The notes beneath the pieces were generated by a model, which saw only the letters and a program-made list of their open reading frames with translations, did not search any database and was not told the DNA's origin. A DNA stretch of 15,080 bases, from positions 1 to 15,080 of the forward strand of contig JBDSTZ010000576.1 in the NCBI GenBank assembly GCA_039927975.1. Direction: 5' to 3'. The position numbers were made by a program, and so were the translations under genes. Below, one piece after another: positions 1-6,122 of the stretch (positions within the stretch are counted from its first letter, which is position 1; each line of letters begins with the position of its first letter). This DNA comes from JBDSTZ01 sp039927975 (GTDB lineage Bacteria; Pseudomonadota; Gammaproteobacteria; Burkholderiales; Burkholderiaceae_D).

Positions 1-135
1 CTGACCGATTGCATGAGCCCCGTGGGCGGCTTCGAAGCGCAGCAGCAGGCCTTCATCGAGGCGATGGCCGCGCGCGGCGTCCACACCGCCAGCGCCGCCG
101 AGGTGCTGCCCGATTTACTGGCCAACGCGCGCTGA
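1..135 (+). CDS. Nicotinamidase-like cysteine hydrolase, C-terminal fragment
   Basis: The gene enters from the left edge in frame 1 and stops at TGA 133-135, so only its last 44 codons are visible. The fragment opens LTDCMSPVGGFEAQQQAFIE, which resembles the segment after the active-site cysteine in isochorismatase/nicotinamidase-family hydrolases (typically a TDCxSPV-GFE motif). The catalytic Asp, Lys and Cys would lie further upstream, outside the window. The gene ends 37 nt before pncB on the same strand. A nicotinamidase would convert nicotinamide to nicotinate, the PncB substrate, so the neighbour fits well. Family assignment from this short tail is fair; the exact substrate is inferred from context. 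Another cysteine hydrolase of the same superfamily is possible. Confidence 0.6.
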   Translation: MTDCMSPVGGFEAQQQAFIEAMAARGVHTASAAEVLPDLLANAR

Positions 136-172
136 TCGGCGTTCCCTCCACATTTACATCACGCGACCATCC

Positions 173-1393
173 ATGACCCCCATCGTTCGCAGCCTGCTTG
201 AAACCGACTTGTATAAATTCACCATGTGGCAGGCGCTCCTGCATCGCCACCCGGACGCCCAGACCGAATACGTCTTCGTCTGCCGCAATACGCCGGCCTA
301 CCCGCTGGCCGAGCTGAAGGACGAGGTCGAGCGCGAGCTCGATCACCTCTGCTCGATGTCCTTCGCCGACGACGAGATCGACTATCTGCGCTCGCTGCGC
401 TTCATCAAAAGCGACTTTGCCGACTTCCTGACGGTATTCCGCTTCCAGCGCAAGTTCATCACCGTGAGCACCGATGGGCCGACCCTGCAGATCAAGGCCT
501 GCGGGCCGCTGGTGCACGTGATGGGCTTCGAGATCTACGTGCTCTACATCGTCAACGAGCTGTATTTCCGCCGCTTCGACCAGGCGTCCGCGCGCGTCGA
601 AGGGCGCCGCCGCCTCTCGGCGAAACTCGCGCTGCTGGCCGAACTGCCGCCGCCGCCGGCGGGGCGCCACCCGTTCGAATTCTTCGACTTCGGCGTGCGC
701 CGGCGGTTTTCCGGCGAGTGGCAGGAAGAGGTGGTCGCGGTATTGGCCCATAAGGCGCCGCAGTACTTCAAAGGCACCTCCAACGTCTATCTGGCCAAAA
801 AATACCAGCTGGTCCCGATCGGCACCATGGCCCACGAATACCTGCAAGCCTTCCAGTCCTTCGGCGTGCGCCTGCGCGACTTTCAAAAGGCCGCGCTGGA
901 AGACTGGGTGCAGGAATACCGCGGCGACCTTGGCACCGCCCTCACCGACGTGGTCGGCATGGACGCCTTCCTGGCCGACTTCGACCTTTACTTCGCCAAG
1001 CTGTTCGACGGCTTGCGCCACGACTCCGGCGACCCGGTCGAATGGGGCGAGAAAGCGCTGGCCCACTACGCCAGGCTGCGCCTCGACAGCCACACCAAGC
1101 GGCTGGTGTTCTCCGACGGCCTCGACCTGCCGAAGGCGCTGGCGCTGCATCGCCATTTCGGCGACCGCATCATGACCGGCTTTGGCATCGGCACCAATCT
1201 GAGCAACGACACCAACGTCCCCGCGCTCAACATCGTCATGAAGCTAATGAGCTGCAACGGCCAGCCGGTCGCCAAGCTGTCCGACTCGCCCGGCAAAACC
1301 CTGTGCAAGGACGAGACCTTCCTCGCTTACCTGCGCCAGGTGTTCCATCACGCGCCGGTCGCTGCGCAGAACAAGGAGAACAAGACATGCTGA
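173..1393 (+). CDS. pncB: Nicotinate phosphoribosyltransferase
   Basis: A 406-residue cytoplasmic enzyme that makes nicotinate mononucleotide from nicotinate and PRPP with ATP hydrolysis (Preiss-Handler salvage). The N-terminus LLETDLYKFTMWQALL is the family's opening motif. GTSNVYLAKKYQLVPIGTMA then HEY (residues 201-223) contains His221, the likely phosphorylated histidine (His219 in the E. coli enzyme). The RHDSGDP motif, FSDGLDLPKAL and TGFGIGTNLSND, which line the phosphoribosyl site, follow in order. Length matches the roughly 400-residue proteobacterial family. ATG 173 is chosen because it begins exactly at the conserved N-terminus; no strong Shine-Dalgarno precedes it, which fits translation within an operon behind the hydrolase. 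Its stop codon lies inside the start of nadE (7-nt overlap), pointing to coupled translation. Identification is secure. Confidence 0.95.
   Translation: MTPIVRSLLETDLYKFTMWQALLHRHPDAQTEYVFVCRNTPAYPLAELKDEVERELDHLCSMSFADDEIDYLRSLRFIKSDFADFLTVFRFQRKFITVSTDGPTLQIKACGPLVHVMGFEIYVLYIVNELYFRRFDQASARVEGRRRLSAKLALLAELPPPPAGRHPFEFFDFGVRRRFSGEWQEEVVAVLAHKAPQYFKGTSNVYLAKKYQLVPIGTMAHEYLQAFQSFGVRLRDFQKAALEDWVQEYRGDLGTALTDVVGMDAFLADFDLYFAKLFDGLRHDSGDPVEWGEKALAHYARLRLDSHTKRLVFSDGLDLPKALALHRHFGDRIMTGFGIGTNLSNDTNVPALNIVMKLMSCNGQPVAKLSDSPGKTLCKDETFLAYLRQVFHHAPVAAQNKENKTC
1373..1378 (+). promoter_or_regulatory. Ribosome binding site of nadE
   Basis: AAGGAG lies 8 nt before ATG 1387, inside the last codons of pncB. 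It decides the nadE start: the open frame extends upstream to 1042, but that extension overlaps conserved pncB sequence and lacks a comparable site. Confidence 0.8.
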
Positions 1394-3084
1394 AAATCGC
1401 CGTCGCGCAGCTCAACTACACCGTCGGCGACTTCGCCGGCAACGCCGCCATGACCATCGAGCGCATGCGCCAGGCATCGCACGCCGGCGCCGCGCTGGTG
1501 GTGTTTTCCGAATTGTCCCTGTGCGGCTACTACCCCGGCGACCTGCTCGAAGACCAGGGCTTCCTCGCGCGCCTCGACGCCGCGCTGGAAGACGTGCTGT
1601 TGGCGTCGCGCCAGGTGCCGGCGCTGGTGACGGTGCTCGGCACGGTGCGCCGCAATCGCGGCCCCGGCAAGGCGCTGCACAATGCCCTGCTGGCCATTCG
1701 CGACGGCAAGGTGGTGGCCGAATACTACAAGCAGCTGCTGCCCACCTACGGCATCTTCGACGAGCGCCGCCACTTTGAACCGGGTCCGGAAGGCGCCTGC
1801 GTGCTCGCCATCGACGGCTGCAAGGTCGGCTTCATGGTCTGCGAGGACGGCTGGAACAACGCCGGCCGCGACTACCTCGTCAACCCGTTCGCGGCCCTGC
1901 GCGCCGCCGCGCCCGACCTCGTGGTCAGCATCAACGCCAGCCCGTCCGACATCGGTAAACGCAAGATGCGCCACACGATCTTCGCGACCGCCTCGAATGA
2001 CAACGGGATGCCGCTGCTGTACGTGAACCAGGTCGGTGGCCAGGACGGCCTGGTGTTCGACGGCGCCTCCTTCGCCGTCTCGCCGGGGCAGGGCGTCGCC
2101 TTCGAGGCAGAGCGCTTCCAGGAAGACTTTCAGCTCATCGGTTTTGTGGCGGGGCGCTTCTGCGCGACCGATGGCGCCAGTCTGCCGGCGCCCGACCCGG
2201 CCGGCCTGGCGACGGCCGAATTCGCCCGCCGCCAGATTGTGCTGGGACTGCGTGATTACGCGCGCCGCTGCCACTTCGGCAGCGTGGTGGTGGGCTGCTC
2301 GGGCGGCATCGATTCGGCGCTGACGCTGGCACTGGCGGTCGAAGCGCTGGGCGCCGCCAACGTCATCGCCATCACCATGCCGTCGGCGTTTTCCAGCGCC
2401 GGCTCGGTCGACGATTCGGTGACCCTGTGCGACAACCTCGGCATCAAGCTGTACACCCATCCGATCGGCGCGCTGGTCGGCCAATACGGCGACGGTTTCG
2501 CGCAAGCCTTCGACGCGCCGCTGGCCGGCCTGCCGCTGGAGAACCTGCAGGCGCGCATCCGCGGCACCATCCTGATGGAATACTCGAACGCGTTTGGCGC
2601 GCTGCTGCTCACCACCGGCAACAAGAGCGAGATATCGGTCGGCTACTGCACCCTGTACGGCGACACCAACGGCGGCCTCGGTCTGATCGGCGACTTGTAC
2701 AAGACCGAGGTGTTCGCGCTGTCGCGCCACCTCAACCTGCAGGCCGGGCGCGAGATCATTCCCGAGGCGGTGCTGGTCAAGCCGCCGTCGGCCGAACTGG
2801 CGCCCGGCCAGCAGGACACCGACAGCCTGCCGCCGTACGAGGTGCTCGACGAACTGCTCAAGTGGCACATCGAGGGCAGCCGCATGCCGGCCGAGGAAGC
2901 CGACGCCGCCAGCAGCTTCGTGCAGCGCCTGCGCCAGAGCGAAGAGGGCAGGGCAATGGTCAAGCGCATTCTCGGCATGGTCGCGCGCAACGAGTACAAG
3001 CGGCGCCAGGCGCCTCCCATCATCCGGGTGCGCGCCCGCGCCTTCGGCAGCGGGCGCCAGATGCCGATCGCCGCGACGTATTGA
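1387..3084 (+). CDS. nadE: Glutamine-dependent NAD+ synthetase
   Basis: A 565-residue cytoplasmic enzyme that amidates nicotinate adenine dinucleotide to NAD+ with ATP, using ammonia taken from glutamine. The N-terminal nitrilase-type glutaminase domain (about 1-270) shows the Glu-Lys-Cys triad: Glu42 in VFSELSLCGYYPGDLL, Lys115 in EYYKQLLPTYG and Cys152 in MVCEDGWN. The C-terminal synthetase domain (about 285-565) has the PP-loop SGGIDSA (305-311) and TTGNKSEISVGYCTLYGDTN (409-428). Length is normal for the two-domain family. The start at ATG 1387 is fixed by the AAGGAG site and the MLKIAVAQLNYTVGDF opening, and overlaps pncB by 7 nt. The stop TGA lies within the first unit of the tandem repeat that follows. 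The neighbouring NadM domain raises the possibility that NadE also amidates NaMN, as in Francisella, but that enzyme is single-domain, so this is speculative. Confidence 0.96.
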   Translation: MLKIAVAQLNYTVGDFAGNAAMTIERMRQASHAGAALVVFSELSLCGYYPGDLLEDQGFLARLDAALEDVLLASRQVPALVTVLGTVRRNRGPGKALHNALLAIRDGKVVAEYYKQLLPTYGIFDERRHFEPGPEGACVLAIDGCKVGFMVCEDGWNNAGRDYLVNPFAALRAAAPDLVVSINASPSDIGKRKMRHTIFATASNDNGMPLLYVNQVGGQDGLVFDGASFAVSPGQGVAFEAERFQEDFQLIGFVAGRFCATDGASLPAPDPAGLATAEFARRQIVLGLRDYARRCHFGSVVVGCSGGIDSALTLALAVEALGAANVIAITMPSAFSSAGSVDDSVTLCDNLGIKLYTHPIGALVGQYGDGFAQAFDAPLAGLPLENLQARIRGTILMEYSNAFGALLLTTGNKSEISVGYCTLYGDTNGGLGLIGDLYKTEVFALSRHLNLQAGREIIPEAVLVKPPSAELAPGQQDTDSLPPYEVLDELLKWHIEGSRMPAEEADAASSFVQRLRQSEEGRAMVKRILGMVARNEYKRRQAPPIIRVRARAFGSGRQMPIAATY

Positions 3085-3164
3085 TATCATCACCTTGATA
3101 TCATCACGTTGATATCATCACCTGAAGATCGCCACCTTGAGATCGCCACCTCGACATCACCATC
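3081..3164 (+). repeat. Six-unit 14-bp tandem repeat between nadE and nadM
   Basis: Six consecutive 14-nt units fill most of the nadE-nadM gap. Units 1-3 are TTGATATCATCAC followed by C, G and C (3081-3094, 3095-3108, 3109-3122), so they differ only at the last base. Units 4-6 have diverged: TGAAGATCGCCACC (3123-3136), TTGAGATCGCCACC (3137-3150) and TCGACATCACCATC (3151-3164). Units 1-3 each contain the 8-bp palindrome TGATATCA. The first unit includes the nadE stop codon. The period is not a multiple of three, so this is not a coding repeat. It could be replication slippage only, or a set of binding sites; nothing in the sequence decides. Confidence 0.85.
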
Positions 3165-3181
3165 CCACTGAAAGACAAGCA

Positions 3182-4231
3182 ATGGTCCAGGCCACGCACT
3201 ACGACACCGCCGTCCTGATCGGACGCTTCCAGCCCTTCCACAACGGCCATGCGGCGCTGCTGCGCGATGCGCTCGACGCCGCGCCGCAGGTGGTGGTGGT
3301 GCTCGGTTCCTCCTTCCACGCCCGCAGCGCGAAGAATCCCTTCACCTGGCTGGAGCGCGCCAGCATGATCGGCAGTACGCTCAGCGCCGCCGAACGCGAG
3401 CGCGTCACCTTTGTCGCCGTGCGCGACTATTACGAAGACCAGCGCTGGGCCGACGAAGTGACGGCCGAAGTCGAACGCTGCGCCGGCAGCGGCGCGCGGG
3501 TGGCGCTGCTGGCGTTTTTCAAGGATGCGTCGAGCTACTACCTGAATCACTTTCCGCAGTGGCAGATGGTGGCCCTGCAGTCGAACGCCGAGATCGACGC
3601 CACCGCTATTCGCCGGGTGCTGTTCGAGGCCGAGGACTTCGACGTCTCGCTCGGCGTGCTTGACGCCCTGGTGCCGGTCGCCGTGCGCCAGTACCTGAAA
3701 GCCTGGAGCCTGCTGCCGCACTTCACCCCGCTGGTGCGCGAACACGCGGCCATTGCCGCCTACAAGGCATCGTGGAGCGCGGCGCCCTATCCGCCGATTT
3801 TCACGACCGTCGACGCGGTCGTCGTCACCGCCGGCCACGTGCTGTTGATCCGCCGCGACGGATTTCCCGGCAAGGGCTTGTGGGCGATCCCGGGCGGCTT
3901 TGTCGAGCAGGGCGAACGGCTGCTGCAGGCGGCCATGCGCGAACTGAACGAAGAGACCCAGCTCGCAGTGCTCATGCCGGCGCTGTCGGACGCGCTGGTC
4001 GAAGTGGAGGTTTTCGACCATCCCGACCGCAGCCAGCGCGGCCGCACCATCACCCACGCGCACTTTTTCGACCTCGGCACCAGCCAGCTGCCGGCCATCG
4101 AAGGCGCCGACGATGCCGCGCAAGCCACCTGGACGCCGATCGACGAGGTCGCCGCGATGGAAGAGCAGTTCTTTGACGACCATTTTCATATCCTCGACCG
4201 CTTTCTGCATCTGACCGAAGCGCGCCAGTGA
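3182..4231 (+). CDS. nadM: Bifunctional NMN adenylyltransferase / Nudix ADP-ribose pyrophosphatase (NadM-Nudix)
   Basis: A 349-residue cytoplasmic two-domain protein. The N-terminal nucleotidyltransferase domain (about 8-180) has GRFQPFHNGH (14-23) with the HxGH-type ATP site, and NPFTWLERASMI; it would join NMN and ATP into NAD+. The C-terminal Nudix domain (about 205-345) has a Nudix box starting GGFVEQGE and ending RELNEE (about 238-258), expected to hydrolyse ADP-ribose to AMP and ribose 5-phosphate. The architecture matches known NadM-Nudix proteins such as Synechocystis slr0787. One consensus position differs: the usual Gly after EEx is Gln260. The start is ATG 3182; a TTG at 3137 is in frame but would put tandem-repeat sequence in the protein. 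No good ribosome site is visible. It is the last gene of the NAD operon and converges on coaD-HD 16 nt away. Dual function is likely from family knowledge. Confidence 0.92.
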   Translation: MVQATHYDTAVLIGRFQPFHNGHAALLRDALDAAPQVVVVLGSSFHARSAKNPFTWLERASMIGSTLSAAERERVTFVAVRDYYEDQRWADEVTAEVERCAGSGARVALLAFFKDASSYYLNHFPQWQMVALQSNAEIDATAIRRVLFEAEDFDVSLGVLDALVPVAVRQYLKAWSLLPHFTPLVREHAAIAAYKASWSAAPYPPIFTTVDAVVVTAGHVLLIRRDGFPGKGLWAIPGGFVEQGERLLQAAMRELNEETQLAVLMPALSDALVEVEVFDHPDRSQRGRTITHAHFFDLGTSQLPAIEGADDAAQATWTPIDEVAAMEEQFFDDHFHILDRFLHLTEARQ

Positions 4232-4235
4232 AGAC

Positions 4236-4261
4236 CGCTGGCCGGTGCTAGCCGGCCAGCG
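4236..4261. terminator. Hairpin between convergent nadM and coaD-HD, probable bidirectional terminator
   Basis: A perfect 10-bp GC-rich stem (CGCTGGCCGG at 4236-4245 and CCGGCCAGCG at 4252-4261) encloses the 6-nt loop TGCTAG. It starts 4 nt after the nadM stop. On the minus strand it covers the last codons of coaD-HD, whose TAG stop falls in the loop. There is no T tract on either side, so it is not a textbook intrinsic terminator. Its position between two convergent operons supports a role in ending or protecting both transcripts. Confidence 0.6.
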
Positions 4262-5375
4262 AGGCGATCTCGCGCGCCATGTTGGTATGCGCGGCGTCGT
4301 TGTAGAGCGCGCCGAAATACGGATCGGCATACAGTGCGCCGCCTGCGGCCAGCGCGTCGAAATGCCGCAGCACCCGGGCGCGCCGCTCGGCGTACAGGCG
4401 GTCGTCGGCCTGCGCATACTCCATGCGGATCGCCCTGGCGTAGTCGTCGTACACCCCGTCTGGCTGGCCGAGGATGGCAAGATCGGCGCCGAGCATGACT
4501 TCGCGCAGCGGATGCGCGATGCGGCCGGCCTGTAAATGATCGGTCGCGCGAATCAGTGCGGCCACGTCGTCGGGCCGCGCATCGAGCCCGGCGTCCAGCC
4601 ACAATTGTGCGCTCGCTTCTTCATTCGAGCAGCCTGATGGCGCCGGCTCGTACACCGCGTCGTGAAACCAGAACGCCTTCTTGAGTGTATCGATATCGTC
4701 GGCGCTGGCGCCGCTGTTGGCGCCCCACACCGCGATCTCGGACAGCCCGTGCACCAGGTGGTCGAGGCCGTGGTAGTGCCGTGCCGGCGCGCCGTAAGCG
4801 GCCTCGCCGGTCAGATGGCTGAACCAGTGCGCGGCCTTCGTGGCGCTGTCGGTATCGCGCCACAGGCTTTGCCAGTCGCGCTCAAGCCAGTCGAGGATCA
4901 GTGCGCGATACGCCGGCGCCGGCACGAATTTTTTCACATGCGCATGCCAGCCGACCGGGCCGATGAGCCCCCGGACAAAGCTCGAACTGACCGAGCCGAG
5001 GTCGCGCGGCGGCATCACGAACAGGGTCTTGGCGCCTTGCAGCACGTCCTGGTTGGCTTGCTGAATCAGGTTCTCGTAGTCGAAATCGGCGGTGTTGCGC
5101 AGGCCGCGGATCAGGTAGTCGATGCCGTGCCGCCTGGCCGCGCGCGCGGTGTAGTCGCCGCGTACGATCATGACGCTGACATCGGTCCAGCCCCGCGCCG
5201 CCAGGCTCTGTTCGACGATCGCCTTGCGTTCTTCGTCCGAGAAGCGCGGCTTCTTGAAGGGGTTGTGCGAGACCAGCACCACCACTTCGTCGGCCATGGT
5301 GCGCGCTTCGCCGATAACCCACATGTGGCCGTTGGTGATCGGGTCGAGCGTGCCGGAAAAGCCGATTTTCTTCAT
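4248..5375 (-). CDS. coaD: Phosphopantetheine adenylyltransferase (CoaD-like) fused to an HD phosphohydrolase domain
   Basis: A 375-residue cytoplasmic protein with two parts. Residues 1 to about 160 are CoaD-like: SGTLDPITNGH (7-17, HxGH-type ATP site), NPFKKPRF (38-45), LIRGLRNTADFDYE (88-101) and SVSSSFVRGL (128-137) are hallmarks of phosphopantetheine adenylyltransferase, which makes dephospho-CoA. Stand-alone CoaD is about 160 residues. Residues about 165-375 match the predicted metal-dependent HD phosphohydrolases of the COG4339 type: HYHGLDH (200-206), FWFHDAVYEP (236-244), TDH (278-280), GADLAILG (296-303) and YARAIRMEYAQ. All likely metal ligands (His200-206, His238-Asp239, Asp298) are present, so both halves look active. 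The gene overlaps coaE by 4 nt (ATGA), implying coupled translation. The HD substrate is unknown; removal of damaged or excess nucleotide intermediates is one guess. Housekeeping coaD probably lies elsewhere in the genome, so this may be a specialised paralogue. Confidence 0.85.
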   Translation of the reverse strand: MKKIGFSGTLDPITNGHMWVIGEARTMADEVVVLVSHNPFKKPRFSDEERKAIVEQSLAARGWTDVSVMIVRGDYTARAARRHGIDYLIRGLRNTADFDYENLIQQANQDVLQGAKTLFVMPPRDLGSVSSSFVRGLIGPVGWHAHVKKFVPAPAYRALILDWLERDWQSLWRDTDSATKAAHWFSHLTGEAAYGAPARHYHGLDHLVHGLSEIAVWGANSGASADDIDTLKKAFWFHDAVYEPAPSGCSNEEASAQLWLDAGLDARPDDVAALIRATDHLQAGRIAHPLREVMLGADLAILGQPDGVYDDYARAIRMEYAQADDRLYAERRARVLRHFDALAAGGALYADPYFGALYNDAAHTNMAREIASLAG

Positions 5376-6016
5376 GTGGCGTTGCTCCGTTGTGAAGTCG
5401 GGCTGGAGATCAAACCGGAGATCAGGCCGGCGTGCAGGCGCTCCAGTTGCTTGCGCAGTTCGACCCGTGTTCCACCATTGTCGACGACGTCATCGGCGCC
5501 AGCCAGATAATCGCTGCGCAGTGCCTGCATGGCCATCACCGCGCGGATCTGCGCGCCGGACCAGTCGCGCTGGCGCTCGCACAGGCGCGCGAAGCGGGTG
5601 GCGTCGTCGGTGTCCACCACCAGCACCCGGTCGACCGGCAGCGATTCGTCGATGATCAATGCCGACTCCCACACGACGACAGGCGCGTTCTGCTCATGCG
5701 TCCAGCGCGCCATCACCTCCAGCACCCACGGCTTGAGGATGCGCTTGATACCGGCATTCGCCTCGGGATCGGCCGCCGGCAGCGCCGGCAAACTGCCGCG
5801 CCGCAGGCGCCCGTCGGCGCCAAGCGCTTGCGGAAAGAGCGCGCCAATCTCGCCGAGCGCCGGATGCGCCGCGTCCTGATGGATGGCGCGCGCGACCTGG
5901 TCAGCATCGATTCCCGGTATGCCAAGCGCGGCCAGCTCGGCGCGCGCGGCGCTCTTTCCGCTGCCGATCGCGCCGTTCAAGCCCAGGACGGGGGGTCTTG
6001 CCATGTTGATTGTCAT
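5372..6016 (-). CDS. coaE: Dephospho-CoA kinase, divergent
   Basis: A 214-residue cytoplasmic P-loop kinase predicted to phosphorylate the ribose 3'-hydroxyl of dephospho-CoA, the step after CoaD. The Walker A motif GAIGSGKS (15-22) is intact. LGIPGIDADQVAR (31-43) matches the family's ID-AD substrate motif, ADGRLRRGSL and IKRILKPWVLEVM match the usual DGxLDR and ILHP regions, and RFARLCERQRDWSGAQIRAV (141-160) corresponds to the lid and helix region. Departures from the usual pattern include WESALIIDE where most enzymes have a DxPLLFE-like segment, and KP for HP, so it is an unusual branch or paralogue. The start ATG 6016 gives a slightly longer N-terminus than ATG 6004; neither has a clear ribosome site. 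The stop overlaps the coaD-HD start by 4 nt. An operator-like palindrome sits 16 nt upstream, suggesting TetR control. Confidence 0.85.
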   Translation of the reverse strand: MTINMARPPVLGLNGAIGSGKSAARAELAALGIPGIDADQVARAIHQDAAHPALGEIGALFPQALGADGRLRRGSLPALPAADPEANAGIKRILKPWVLEVMARWTHEQNAPVVVWESALIIDESLPVDRVLVVDTDDATRFARLCERQRDWSGAQIRAVMAMQALRSDYLAGADDVVDNGGTRVELRKQLERLHAGLISGLISSPTSQRSNAT

Positions 6017-6032
6017 CGTCGACTCGCTTTAT

Positions 6033-6048
6033 TTGGTTGGCTAACCAA
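6033..6048. promoter_or_regulatory. TetR-type operator, coaE side
   Basis: TTGGTTGGCTAACCAA: perfect 6-bp inverted arms TTGGTT/AACCAA with a 4-nt spacer. It lies 16 nt upstream of the coaE start, probably over its promoter or leader. The same arms and spacer length recur at 6092-6107. Confidence 0.75.
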
Positions 6049-6091
6049 TATTTGAATCCTAGACCACAGACGTTCGCAAAACAAGTAGAAT

Positions 6092-6107
6092 TTGGTTAAA
6101 CAACCAA
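6092..6107. promoter_or_regulatory. TetR-type operator, tetR side
   Basis: TTGGTTAAACAACCAA: the same 6-bp arms and 4-nt spacer as at 6033-6048, offset by 59 bp. It ends 15 nt before the regulator's start codon. A TAGAAT at 6086-6091 directly abuts it and could be the -10 box, which would put the transcription start inside the operator; no convincing -35 is seen. Confidence 0.75.
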
Positions 6108-6122
6108 TTTAGGGCAAAGTTC

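Noticed and set aside
1042..1386. N-terminal extension of nadE to an upstream start
   Set aside because: The extension overlaps conserved pncB sequence in another frame, has no matching family sequence, and a good ribosome site precedes ATG 1387.
1348..3093. A 581-codon open frame on the minus strand
   Set aside because: It is antisense to nadE, whose catalytic motifs are unmistakable; the product is His/Arg/Ala-rich with no recognisable domain.
3081..3164. Tandem repeat as a CRISPR array
   Set aside because: The 14-bp units are directly adjacent with no spacers.
3137..3181. TTG start adding 15 codons to NadM-Nudix
   Set aside because: The added residues come from the tandem repeat and its flank, have no family counterpart, and the conserved domain begins right after ATG 3182.
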